Assembly (NCBI GenBank): GCA_030592605.1 | Contig: JAUVIT010000087.1 | Location: 1-6,972, forward strand | DNA length: 6,972 nt | Direction: 5' to 3' | Origin: Bacteroidota bacterium | Lineage (GTDB): Bacteria; Bacteroidota; Bacteroidia; Bacteroidales; GCA-2748055 | In this document: positions 1 to 6,972 of the stretch, piece after piece | Position numbering within the stretch: the stretch's first letter is position 1 | How the letters are laid out: each line of letters opens with the position of its first letter | The notes under the pieces: model-generated | Told to the model about the DNA's origin: nothing | Seen by the model: the letters and a program-made list of their open reading frames with translations, nothing else | Databases searched by the model: none | Made by a program: the position numbers and the translations under genes

Positions 1-1082
1 AAAAAGGTGGTTTTCCCGGTTCCATTCCTGCCAATAATACCTACACGTTCCCCCTTTGCAAACTTATAGTTGAAGTGATCAATGATGTTGAGGGGGCCAT
101 AATGTTTTGTCATCTCTTCAATCTCAATGATCTTCCCTCCAAGTCGGGGCGATTTAACACGCAGGACCAGTTCGCCACCCTCTTCCTCCAGATTAGCTTT
201 CTCTTTAATCTCCTCAAAGGCATCAATACGCGACTTGGATTTACCGGTGCGCGCCTTTGGCATGCGACGAAGCCACTCCAGTTCCTTTTTCATCAAGCGG
301 CCCGCACGATGTGCCTCCACCTTACGCAGATCTTCCCTGGCTGCTCTCTTTTCAAGGAAATACTCGTAATTGCCCTGGTATTGATAGAGATTTCCCAGGC
401 TCAATTCAAAGATCCGGTTACACACCCTGTCCAGAAAAAAGCGATCGTGCGTTACCATCAAAAGGGTCAGGTTAGTACGCGAAAGGTAAGCCTCCAGCCA
501 TTCGATCATATCAATATCGAGATGGTTGGTGGGTTCATCCAGGATCAGGAAGTCAGGCTCATCCAGCAAGACCAGAGCCATGGCCAGGCGTTTCTTTTCT
601 CCTCCTGAGAGTTTGCCCACCAGCTGCTCTGTATTGGTAATGCGGAACAGGTCCAGCAACTGGCGAAGTCTTCTCTCATAGTCCCAGGCATGCAAGCGAT
701 CCATCTCAGTTGTAGCATCTTCCAGATCGTTGGCAGTCTGCTCTGTCTGCTGCCTGGAGTGATCCTGAAGCACCTTCTCGTAGTGTTTAATCACAGTAAG
801 CACACTCGTATTGGCAGTCAGAATCAGCTCATCGATACTGAGGGTCTGATCAAGATCGGGACTCTGCTCAAGGAAGGCGACTTTTATATCATTCCTGAAG
901 GTAAATGCACCACTATCGGACGATTCCATGTCTGCCAGAATACGCAGGAGGGTGGTTTTCCCCGTCCCGTTCCGTGCAATAATGGCCGCTTTTTCACCAC
1001 GCTCCAATCCAAAGGTGATGCCTTCGAACAGTGTCTGCTCTCCAAATGATTTTGATATGTTCTCGGCCGAGAGGTAATTCAT
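1..1082 (-). CDS. ABC-F family ATPase, Uup-like (C-terminus beyond window)
   Basis: This is a cytoplasmic ABC-F protein with tandem ATPase domains and no membrane segments. The family acts on ribosomes or, for Uup, on translation and DNA-related processes; it does not transport. The window holds the first 360 residues. Domain 1 shows Walker A ARNGTGKT (36-43), signature LSGGE (158-162), Walker B LILDEPTNHLD with catalytic Glu about 183, and the H-loop His at about 212. A basic interdomain linker follows at about 250-290, containing RRMPKARTGKSKSRI, which resembles the Uup linker. Domain 2 begins near 315 and its Walker A (GRNGTGKTT, Lys357) lies at the window edge. The first Walker A has Ala where Gly is standard, which I believe is common in Bacteroidota homologues. 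The ATG overlaps the stop of the preceding oxidoreductase gene by 4 bp (ATGA), so coupled translation is likely. Family assignment is firm; Uup rather than another ABC-F subgroup is likely from the linker, since the C-terminal coiled coil is not visible. Confidence 0.93.
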   Translation of the reverse strand, partial: MNYLSAENISKSFGEQTLFEGITFGLERGEKAAIIARNGTGKTTLLRILADMESSDSGAFTFRNDIKVAFLEQSPDLDQTLSIDELILTANTSVLTVIKHYEKVLQDHSRQQTEQTANDLEDATTEMDRLHAWDYERRLRQLLDLFRITNTEQLVGKLSGGEKKRLAMALVLLDEPDFLILDEPTNHLDIDMIEWLEAYLSRTNLTLLMVTHDRFFLDRVCNRIFELSLGNLYQYQGNYEYFLEKRAAREDLRKVEAHRAGRLMKKELEWLRRMPKARTGKSKSRIDAFEEIKEKANLEEEGGELVLRVKSPRLGGKIIEIEEMTKHYGPLNIIDHFNYKFAKGERVGIIGRNGTGKTTF

Positions 1083-2119
1083 GATTCTGAAGTGAATTGT
1101 GCGTTGATCTTCTTTCGAAGCCATTCCTTATTCATCAGGATCACCAGAAACTCCTGCAGAGCTCCTCTCAGTGGGCCAGCCCAGCGAAAAACAGCCATAA
1201 CTCGCTCCAGTATACGATTGTACTTGAGGACCTGGTCCAGTTTATCAGTTTTGTGCATCGGATCGATGATCAACCTGGCAACCTCCTGTCCGGAAACAAG
1301 CGACTGGTATATGCCCTCACCTGTAAGACCCGATGCAAGTCCGGCTGCCTCCCCCACAAGAAAAGTATTCCCAAATTTCACACCCCTGTAGTCATAGGCA
1401 ATGGGATATGATTCAAGCCTGGCATCTCCCGGATCTATCTTCCTGTCATTCAACCAATCATGAAATCCGACCTTTATCTTTTGGGGATCGACTCTGCGGG
1501 GATCGCAGCAACACCCAACGGCAATGGTATCACCGTGCGGGAAAATCCATGCATACCAGACAGAAAATCTGTGCGCGTCCATTGATATCTCCAGAGCCGG
1601 ATATTCATGCTCAACCGGAATGTTATACTGGAATCCAATCAATTTCTTATCCACCTTTAATCCCAGATGCCTGCGCACCATAGAACTATAACCATCTGCA
1701 CCTACCAGGTACCTGAATTCATATTGCTTACCGTTTTTCAAAACAACAGTATTCTCTCTTATTTCAATTACCTGGCTATCGGTCCTCACTTCCACCTGGG
1801 TTCCCTCTAAAAGACTTCGCTGGTAGGCTCCAAGTACCGGCCTGTTCACAGTGAACAGCTTGGCTTCAGGCGTTACAGTTCCTGCATCCCTGCGCCTGGA
1901 ATGAATGGAGGTACGTAATATTTTTTGTTCAATGATATGATCCGGCAGTGGAAGAATTTCCATAGCCTTCGCGGTGAGTCCACCCGCACAGAGTTTATCT
2001 CCGAATCCTTCGCGCTTTTCAAGGAGCAGAACACGCAATGAAGATTTGGAGAGTTCCCTGGCACACTCAAGTCCTGCAGGACCACCTCCCACTATGATCA
2101 CATCAAATTGTTCCATCAT
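1079..2119 (-). CDS. FAD-dependent geranylgeranyl reductase family oxidoreductase
   Basis: This is a flavoprotein of the geranylgeranyl reductase (ChlP/BchP/MenJ-like) family, whose members saturate double bonds in prenyl chains of chlorophyll precursors, archaeal lipids or menaquinone. Counting from the chosen ATG (346 residues), the N-terminal Rossmann motif VGGGPAG lies at about 10-16 with the acidic residue of LLLEK at 34. KLCAGG (42-47) matches the family's Cys-Gly-Gly segment. VGADGYSS (139-146) is the second FAD motif. YAWIFPHGD (189-197) and VGEAAGLASGLTGEGI (255-270) match the FAD-binding PLTGEGI region. It is shorter than many relatives (about 380-450), with a short amphipathic C-terminus and no clear membrane helix. 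The frame also has a TTG at 2122 and a second ATG at 2116; I chose the first ATG, giving a 17-bp overlap with the upstream phosphotransferase gene. Three consecutive cysteines at 203-205 are unusual. The family call is secure but the substrate is unknown; a menaquinone or other prenyl-lipid reductase is plausible. Confidence 0.88.
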   Translation of the reverse strand: MMEQFDVIIVGGGPAGLECARELSKSSLRVLLLEKREGFGDKLCAGGLTAKAMEILPLPDHIIEQKILRTSIHSRRRDAGTVTPEAKLFTVNRPVLGAYQRSLLEGTQVEVRTDSQVIEIRENTVVLKNGKQYEFRYLVGADGYSSMVRRHLGLKVDKKLIGFQYNIPVEHEYPALEISMDAHRFSVWYAWIFPHGDTIAVGCCCDPRRVDPQKIKVGFHDWLNDRKIDPGDARLESYPIAYDYRGVKFGNTFLVGEAAGLASGLTGEGIYQSLVSGQEVARLIIDPMHKTDKLDQVLKYNRILERVMAVFRWAGPLRGALQEFLVILMNKEWLRKKINAQFTSES

Positions 2120-4490
2120 CAACTATTTTTCTGGCAACACCACTGGACCCGTCAAGCAGGACCTGATCCCCTGTTTTAAAGAATCCAAGTGCTCCTTTTG
2201 CATTTACCACTGCGGGAATACCATATTCACGTGCCACCACAGCACCGTGTGAAAGCGGACTGCCAATCTCGGTAATCAATCCTGCTGCCAGGCTAAAATA
2301 GGGGGTCCAGCCCACATCGGTATACTGGCAAACCATTATTTCTCCTTTCTCCAGGGAGTCGGCATCTTCCAATTTTTCCACCAGCCGGATCTTCGCCTTC
2401 ACAGCTCCGGCACTTACCGGGAGGCCCCTTACAGCATTGCCATTGATCTTGATCCCCGGAGCATCCTGGAGTAAAGGTTCCGGGAAGCCCTGGCAGTGAT
2501 CCGGAAACTTAAGTTTGAATGATTCCGGGAACAGGGCCCGGCGTTCTTCTGTAAGCACTTTCCAACTCACATCGCATGTTTCAAGATAGCTTCCCAGTTC
2601 AGAATGGGTCAGGAAGAATATTTGATCCGCATCATCCAACAACCCGGATTCAATCATCAAACCGGCCAGTTTCAAATAAGCCTTTTTGATTTTCTGTTGA
2701 ACCTTAACTGCCATGGACTTGGTATATTCCCTGCGGGCCACCGCATCCCTGGCCGGTCCCAGGACCATTGACAGGAATTGTCTTGAACTCCATCCCAGAT
2801 CTGAAAAAATCTCTGCTCTGTGTTCTTCGTAGGACTTTCTTCTGAGGCCTGAACGATCACCAGCCTCAAACCTTTTCTTAATCAGGGCTATTAATTTCCC
2901 TGGGTCCTCTGACCAGCTCTTTTCACGAAGTTCCCCTTCTCTAACACAGCGATGGCCATGCTTTTGGATCAACTCCGAAAATTTATCCTGGTACTCATTT
3001 ACAAAGGGAGAATCCTTACAATCATCATTGGATTTAATACAATCCACCACCTCGGGTTTGTCCTTATACTTTTCATAAAAGCGATCTATGGATTTGACCA
3101 CATCCGCACTTTCAAGCTCCTTGAGATCAGACATGAGGAATGCAGCATCCCGGTAATTCTCTGAATCAGGAAGATCTTTGCCACCACTTAAAATGGACAT
3201 CAGGGCAGACTGGTAACTGCCTGACTGACTGCTGGCGCAATAGTGGTGAGCAAAAGCCTCATTCAGCACATCAAGGCTAAGATTCAAATCCTTGTATAGC
3301 TCTTTGGGATCGGAGCTCTCCTTCAGCGAAAAGGATTCTGTCAGGATCTCCAGTTTTTTCGTCCGCTTCTTTCCTGATGCTAAGTACCTGAATTGTCTGA
3401 GCTGGTTCCATAATCGAATGGGTAATGCCCTGGGTCTCACTGGCCGGTAGTCACCAAAAGTGTCGCCAAACATATCCCCCATGATGGCGAATTCCACATT
3501 CTCCTTCTTATTCAGAAGTACAGCTTCTGAAATATCCACCAGGCGGGTCATACTGAAAAAGAGATGGTTATAAAACATCCTGAAGTAGAGCCAATCATCT
3601 GTATAAGCTTGCTGCACTCCGGATGCAATATAAAATTCCTGCAATCCCACTTCAATGGCCCGTCCAAATACAGAATAAGTCAGAGGCGTTACAGGCCCGG
3701 GCATCATCTCCCCAATATTTGCCCTGGTAAAGACCTCTTTATCAGAAAACAGACTACCATCAAGCTCATTCAAATGAACCTGGTTCAGTGTAGTAATGGG
3801 TCTCGCCTGAAGACAGAATAAGGTGCCCTGATCATCGTAGGCCCACTCAATATCCATTGGCTTATTAAAATGATCTGCAATGATCCTGGCTGTGCGATAG
3901 ATTTCACCAACCTCTTCCTCTGATAAGAGATCTCCATTATGCAGGATACTTCCATTGCGTGTAAGCAGGATCTGTTCACCCGACTCAGTTCCCGCCATAA
4001 GCGCTTCAGAAAGTCCTTCTGTTACACTGATCATCCACTCATCGGCTCTCTGATTTACAGGATTGGCTGTAAAAATCACTCCAGATATCCTGGCACTTAC
4101 CATTTTCTGTATGATTACAGGCATCGTCCCGGTTTCATCCTTATGAAAATGTTCCCGGTAACTTCCCACCCCATGCTGATTGCCGGATTGAAGGCAAAGA
4201 TTCACCGCCTCAACAAGCTCTTCCCTTGTACTACAATTAAGATAGGATTCAAATTGGCCTGCAAAAGAGGCGGATTCTCCATCTTCATCCCTTGCCGAAG
4301 AGCGGACAGCCGCCGGATTCAGATTGATAAGCCCCCTGTAATTCTCAAGTTCTGACTGCCAGGACTGCTTCTCTCCGGGGATCAGAACAATGCCTTCAGG
4401 CACATTCAATCCGAGCTCGAGTAAATGAGCCAGTCCCAATGCTTTTCCTCCGGCTTCCTTAATGCCCGCTTCCGACAGAGGTATAATCAT
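2103..4490 (-). CDS. PEP synthase/rifampin phosphotransferase-like dikinase
   Basis: This 795-residue protein has the three-part plan of ATP-dependent dikinase phosphotransferases. The N-terminal ATP-grasp (PPDK N) domain spans about 1-235, with AGGKALGL (13-20), AVRSSARDED (61-70, likely ATP-phosphate Arg63), FTANPV (140-145), DIEWA (213-217) and LQARPIT (227-233). A central, mainly helical region (about 250-670) opens with GEMMPGPVTPLTYS. The C-terminal swivelling domain (about 675-795) carries PLSHGAVVAREYGIPAVV with the phospho-accepting His748. The TDVGWTPYF and SHGAVVAREYGIPAVV segments look closer to rifampin phosphotransferase than to central-metabolism PEP synthase, and I see no typical C-terminal PEP/pyruvate barrel. 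The segment before AVRSSA is about 50 residues shorter than I expect for rifampin phosphotransferases. Likely chemistry is transfer of the ATP beta-phosphate to a small-molecule hydroxyl, but PigC/RedH-type ligases share this architecture. The ATG lies 32 bp inside the preceding gene and the stop lies inside the next. The substrate is unknown; resistance to rifamycin should not be assumed. Confidence 0.88.
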   Translation of the reverse strand: MIIPLSEAGIKEAGGKALGLAHLLELGLNVPEGIVLIPGEKQSWQSELENYRGLINLNPAAVRSSARDEDGESASFAGQFESYLNCSTREELVEAVNLCLQSGNQHGVGSYREHFHKDETGTMPVIIQKMVSARISGVIFTANPVNQRADEWMISVTEGLSEALMAGTESGEQILLTRNGSILHNGDLLSEEEVGEIYRTARIIADHFNKPMDIEWAYDDQGTLFCLQARPITTLNQVHLNELDGSLFSDKEVFTRANIGEMMPGPVTPLTYSVFGRAIEVGLQEFYIASGVQQAYTDDWLYFRMFYNHLFFSMTRLVDISEAVLLNKKENVEFAIMGDMFGDTFGDYRPVRPRALPIRLWNQLRQFRYLASGKKRTKKLEILTESFSLKESSDPKELYKDLNLSLDVLNEAFAHHYCASSQSGSYQSALMSILSGGKDLPDSENYRDAAFLMSDLKELESADVVKSIDRFYEKYKDKPEVVDCIKSNDDCKDSPFVNEYQDKFSELIQKHGHRCVREGELREKSWSEDPGKLIALIKKRFEAGDRSGLRRKSYEEHRAEIFSDLGWSSRQFLSMVLGPARDAVARREYTKSMAVKVQQKIKKAYLKLAGLMIESGLLDDADQIFFLTHSELGSYLETCDVSWKVLTEERRALFPESFKLKFPDHCQGFPEPLLQDAPGIKINGNAVRGLPVSAGAVKAKIRLVEKLEDADSLEKGEIMVCQYTDVGWTPYFSLAAGLITEIGSPLSHGAVVAREYGIPAVVNAKGALGFFKTGDQVLLDGSSGVARKIVDDGTI

Positions 4491-5490
4491 AGTGTTCGAG
4501 ATTTAATCCGAATTCAGCAACACCCATACCGGGAATGCCATCTAAAACAAAATCCCCCATTCCTTCATGAATGAGGTATACTCCATCCATGGCAAATTCA
4601 TAAGCGCGGGGAATGTTCATCTCCAATGTATGTAAAGCGCCATCCCTGGATGTAAATTCAATCATAGCCTTCTTTGGAATAAGCGGATTAGAAGAGATGG
4701 AGTCCATGGGGGGGAGTGTACTTAGGTAACTCAGGTTTTCTCCCTGGGTAATATATCCGGCCGATAGCTGCCCAAGGAAATCGTAAGCAATCATGCTCAG
4801 ATTGAAAGCTTCTCCATTATCAAGTACCCCACCCAGCCAGATATGTCGCTTCCAGGTAAGCCATAATCGGGTTCCCCAGCTGTGATCCCTTACAGATCGC
4901 CAGTCCACAGCATGTTCCTTACCATCAAGATTTAAGGTCCCGCTAATGGATCCCCCCTGTTCCAGATGAACCTTTTTAATTTCCTTCAAGCTCAGGAGAA
5001 AATCTTTGGTCCATCTCTCTTTAGCAATAATAGGGGCTATATCCGATGGTTTACTGATATGTTTAAAATTAACCAGAGGCCTCGATCCTTCGAAAAGCAG
5101 ATCCAGGGTCAGTTGATGAGAGTTTCCATCTTTCTGTATACGCCCTGAATAACTAATTCTCCATTGCTTGCCTGGTTCCTGGCAGATGAATTGAAGATTT
5201 CCCATTGTGAACCCCGGGCCCACTTTGCAATCAAGATCCTCCAGAATAAAAGTACCCAGTCCAGCCAGGTGAAAAGCAAGCCAGTATTCGGGTTCTCTTC
5301 CACTGCGAAATGCCATCCTCACAACCAAGGATGAGCCATCCTCTCCCCTTCCCAGGAAATAGGAACTGTCGTTAAAAAGAGGATTATCCGGTTCAGAATG
5401 TTTTGTCTCAAGCTCCTCCAGGGACAAGTCACGCTCCTTCAGGCTCCGGCGAATCATTCTCTCCGCAAGTTTCTTCTTCAACCAGTACAT
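4459..5490 (-). CDS. CrtC/AttH lipocalin-like protein (DUF7064/DUF7065-type)
   Basis: This 343-residue protein resembles the lipocalin-like family containing hydroxyneurosporene synthase (CrtC, a carotenoid hydratase), AttH and distantly tocopherol cyclase. The best mark is VRDHSWGTRLW (about 200-210), matching the RDHSWG(P/V)R motif of the DUF7064/CrtC group, followed by WLGGVLDNGEAFNLS, a typical second-domain strand pattern. The end HEGMGDFVLDGIPGMGVAEFGLN (about 308-330) also fits. The N-terminal half (about 45-180) is beta-rich and probably forms the first lipocalin-like barrel. A basic helix (WLKKKLAERMIRR) opens the protein; there is no signal peptide, so it is probably cytoplasmic. 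The frame extends up to a TTG at 5529, but I chose the ATG at 5490; a possible -7 element at 5508-5515 would place transcription start inside the longer version. Its 3' end overlaps the phosphotransferase gene by 32 bp. Whether it is an enzyme (hydratase or cyclase) or a lipid-binding protein cannot be decided here; the family call rests on motif recognition. Confidence 0.75.
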   Translation of the reverse strand: MYWLKKKLAERMIRRSLKERDLSLEELETKHSEPDNPLFNDSSYFLGRGEDGSSLVVRMAFRSGREPEYWLAFHLAGLGTFILEDLDCKVGPGFTMGNLQFICQEPGKQWRISYSGRIQKDGNSHQLTLDLLFEGSRPLVNFKHISKPSDIAPIIAKERWTKDFLLSLKEIKKVHLEQGGSISGTLNLDGKEHAVDWRSVRDHSWGTRLWLTWKRHIWLGGVLDNGEAFNLSMIAYDFLGQLSAGYITQGENLSYLSTLPPMDSISSNPLIPKKAMIEFTSRDGALHTLEMNIPRAYEFAMDGVYLIHEGMGDFVLDGIPGMGVAEFGLNLEHYDYTSVGSGH

Positions 5491-5507
5491 AGGATAGTTT
5501 AAGCCCA

Positions 5508-5515
5508 CAAATATA
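5508..5515 (-). promoter_or_regulatory. Candidate Bacteroidota -7 promoter element (TATATTTG)
   Basis: Read on the minus strand, the octamer TATATTTG is an exact match to the Bacteroidota primary sigma-factor -7 consensus TAnnTTTG. It lies 18 bp before the ATG at 5490, which would leave a short leader of about 10 nt. No good TTTG -33 element is present at the expected distance upstream, so the call is tentative. If real, it would exclude the TTG start at 5529 and drive the four-gene cluster independently of the CBM6 gene. Confidence 0.3.
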
Positions 5516-5567
5516 GAAGGAATTTTCAATAACAGTTTTAGCCCCCGGATCTACCTGAACACAAAAT

Positions 5568-5582
5568 TTGTAGCAGCTACAA
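5568..5582. promoter_or_regulatory. 15-bp perfect palindrome, operator or weak terminator
   Basis: TTGTAGC and GCTACAA flank a single central base, giving a perfect 7+1+7 inverted repeat. The half-site GCTACAA recurs at 5605-5611. As a minus-strand RNA hairpin the stem would be only 6 bp with a 3-nt loop, followed by ATTTTG rather than a long U-run, so it is a poor terminator for the CBM6 gene. Its centre is about 75 bp before the predicted transcription start of the downstream cluster, where an activator could bind. Both roles are inferred. Confidence 0.35.
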
Positions 5583-5634
5583 GCCTTAGATTCACAGTAA
5601 CCTGGCTACAAACCTTCCAGAACCAGAGGGAAGA

Positions 5635-6972
5635 CTAATCGCCAATTATCACCTGTTTTCGTGTAAGAATCCTGCCATCTCCCCCACTGACGACAACAAG
5701 GTAGCTACCGGATGAGAGGTGTTGCAACTGCAGGTTTTCCCTGAATAAACCGGTAGAAATAATCTTTTTTTCCAGTACTTTCTGTCCCAGCAAATTAAAA
5801 ACCTGAATCTCTCCGGTCAGTTGATTGTCCAGGCTACCCTCCACGAAAAGGATTCCGTTCGTAGGATTGGGATATACCTTGATACTTGCAAAATCCACTG
5901 CTTGATCATGGACCCCGGTACTGCGATATGTAAACTCAAACCAGTTCATATTAAAGAGGTCATCCATAATGGTCATTCGAAGATGCTGCTCTCCCGGCTC
6001 AAGATAAACCCTACCCCGGGTACTTGTCCAGTTTTGCCAACCGCCTGTGGATGGAAAGCTGAGCTGATGTAAAAATGTAGCAGTCCCATCCGTTGCAATA
6101 AGCTCAAGCTTTACCGCACCAGATTCGCTATCGGCTGCTGTCCGGTAATCCACATAGTAACTTCCGGCCTCCGATACATTAATATAGTAATCTGCATAGT
6201 CCCCATTATCCAGGTAGCCTATGTTCTGACCTCCACCTGCATCTGTGGTGTTTTCCAGTTGTATTCCAGATTGAAAAAAGTAGTCTTCTGCCTCCAATTT
6301 ACCGGGAATCTGGTGAATAAGGGCCACCCTGTTTTCAACCAGCTTCTGGGAGAAGGGATCTAGCAAGATACCATCCGTGGCCCCGATTTGATTACCTGTA
6401 TATGAAATGATGATTTGATCGGTCGAGCGCAGGGTGGTATTGATTCCAAAGGTGATCATCCTTGGATTGTCCGGATTTAATTCCATATCGGTAATGGTGG
6501 CCCTGTTGCCATTGACCCTTATTTCAAAATTGGCCGGGAGCGTTGGAAGCGGTGTTTCAAGTGGCTTATTTATATTCAATTGAATTGTATAGTCATCCAG
6601 GGTAAATGCTGAAAGAAAATGGGTAGCCAGGTCTGTAGTAAGCCCTGTCTGATTAAATTTGAAACTGCCCACATTAAACTCTGCATTATCCACGTAAAAC
6701 CGGATCTTGTTATCCTCGGGAGTTAGCACAAGCCCTGAGACTTTTACAGTCTCCCAGTTATCCCAGGCCCCTGTACTGGGTACATTAGCTGGCAGAGAGA
6801 TATCGGCACTGCCCGACTGGAAGTGGAACTTTCCTTCGGTGCCCGTAGATGCGACTCTTACCTCTACCTCATAAACGGCCGCTGCTGCCACATTCACACT
6901 ATACTGGATCCACTCGTTGTCGGAGACCCAACCCAGGCTGTATCCATTGGTGTTTACCTTATCTGTTGTCTC
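5635..6972 (-). CDS. Secreted CBM6 protein with T9SS sorting domain (5' end beyond window)
   Basis: The reading frame is open to the window edge, so the GTG at 6897 is internal and 445 C-terminal residues are visible. Counted from the edge, residues 1-107 are the end of a CBM6 domain (NGYSLGWVSDNEWIQYSVNV at 10-29). Residues about 108-218 are an Ig-like/SwmB-like domain with the NKPLETPLP, FEIRVNG and ISYTGN strands seen in Bacteroidota glycanases. Residues 222-348 are a complete CBM6 domain with EAEDY, GGGQNIGYLDNGDYADY, GGWQNW and NMNWFEF, including the aromatic and Asn residues typical of the glycan cleft. Residues 361-445 are a type A T9SS sorting domain (KVYPNPTNG, then an LSSGSYLVVV strand). 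The protein should be exported, sent across the outer membrane by T9SS and anchored or released there. Such arrangements usually follow a glycoside hydrolase, but no catalytic domain is in the window, so the enzyme activity is unknown. Confidence 0.92.
   Translation of the reverse strand, partial: ETTDKVNTNGYSLGWVSDNEWIQYSVNVAAAAVYEVEVRVASTGTEGKFHFQSGSADISLPANVPSTGAWDNWETVKVSGLVLTPEDNKIRFYVDNAEFNVGSFKFNQTGLTTDLATHFLSAFTLDDYTIQLNINKPLETPLPTLPANFEIRVNGNRATITDMELNPDNPRMITFGINTTLRSTDQIIISYTGNQIGATDGILLDPFSQKLVENRVALIHQIPGKLEAEDYFFQSGIQLENTTDAGGGQNIGYLDNGDYADYYINVSEAGSYYVDYRTAADSESGAVKLELIATDGTATFLHQLSFPSTGGWQNWTSTRGRVYLEPGEQHLRMTIMDDLFNMNWFEFTYRSTGVHDQAVDFASIKVYPNPTNGILFVEGSLDNQLTGEIQVFNLLGQKVLEKKIISTGLFRENLQLQHLSSGSYLVVVSGGDGRILTRKQVIIGD

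Larger units (their letters stand above)
5491..5634. other. Intergenic region with palindrome and possible promoter
   Basis: This is the only gap of any length between genes, separating the secreted CBM6 protein from the four-gene cluster. It contains a 15-bp palindrome (5568-5582), another copy of its half-site (5605-5611) and a candidate Bacteroidota -7 element (5508-5515). No small ORF or structured RNA is convincing here. It is the natural place for both the end of the first transcript and the promoter of the second. Confidence 0.6.

Noticed and set aside
75..608. Plus-strand ORF of 177 codons
   Set aside because: It is antisense to the ABC-F gene, whose Walker B and signature motifs are read clearly on the minus strand; its translation matches no family I recognise.
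36..968. Similar plus-strand stretches near 6-20 and 950-964 (ggtggttttccc) as a direct repeat
   Set aside because: These are the two Walker A motifs of the tandem ATPase domains in one gene, so the similarity reflects protein conservation and not a DNA repeat.
690..1049. Plus-strand ORF of 119 codons
   Set aside because: Antisense to the first ATPase domain of the ABC-F gene, including its Walker A; no recognisable motif.
3939..4355. Plus-strand ORF of 138 codons
   Set aside because: Antisense to the ATP-grasp domain of the phosphotransferase, which carries the conserved motifs; its product is low in recognisable structure.
1..4490. Rifamycin resistance cassette (phosphotransferase, flavin oxidoreductase, ABC-F)
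   Set aside because: The flavoprotein has geranylgeranyl reductase motifs rather than those of rifampin monooxygenase, the ABC-F protein looks like Uup, and the phosphotransferase N-terminus is shorter than in Rph. Kept only as a weak alternative.
5635..6897. Gene start at the GTG at 6897
   Set aside because: The frame is open to the window edge and the residues before the GTG continue the CBM6 motif, so the codon is internal.

Overview
The window looks like a chromosomal segment from a Bacteroidota bacterium, probably a free-living polysaccharide degrader. The evidence is a C-terminal type IX secretion (T9SS) sorting domain on a CBM6 protein, the absence of Shine-Dalgarno sequences before the starts, a match to the Bacteroidota -7 element TAnnTTTG, an ABC-F protein of the form common in that phylum, and moderate GC. 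All five genes are on the minus strand, so transcription runs from high to low coordinates. I see no RNA gene, mobile element or CRISPR array.

Region 6972-5635 is the C-terminal 445 residues of a large secreted carbohydrate-binding protein. It holds the end of one CBM6 domain, an Ig-like domain, a complete CBM6 domain and a T9SS sorting domain. Any catalytic domain lies beyond the window. Region 5634-5491 is the only real intergenic gap. It carries a 15-bp palindrome, a third copy of its half-site and a possible -7 promoter element.

Region 5490-1 is a tightly packed set of four overlapping genes: a CrtC/AttH lipocalin-like protein (DUF7064/DUF7065 type), a 795-residue dikinase-type phosphotransferase resembling rifampin phosphotransferase (ATP-grasp plus swivelling-histidine domain), a geranylgeranyl-reductase-family flavoprotein and a Uup-type ABC-F ATPase cut by the window edge. 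The overlaps are 32, 17 and 4 bp, which suggests translational coupling.

The first three genes are the most interesting part. A hydratase- or cyclase-like lipocalin, an ATP-dependent small-molecule phosphotransferase or ligase and a prenyl reductase together suggest an unrecognised pathway that modifies an isoprenoid or another lipid or small molecule. This is inferred from families and gene order; the substrate cannot be read from the sequence.
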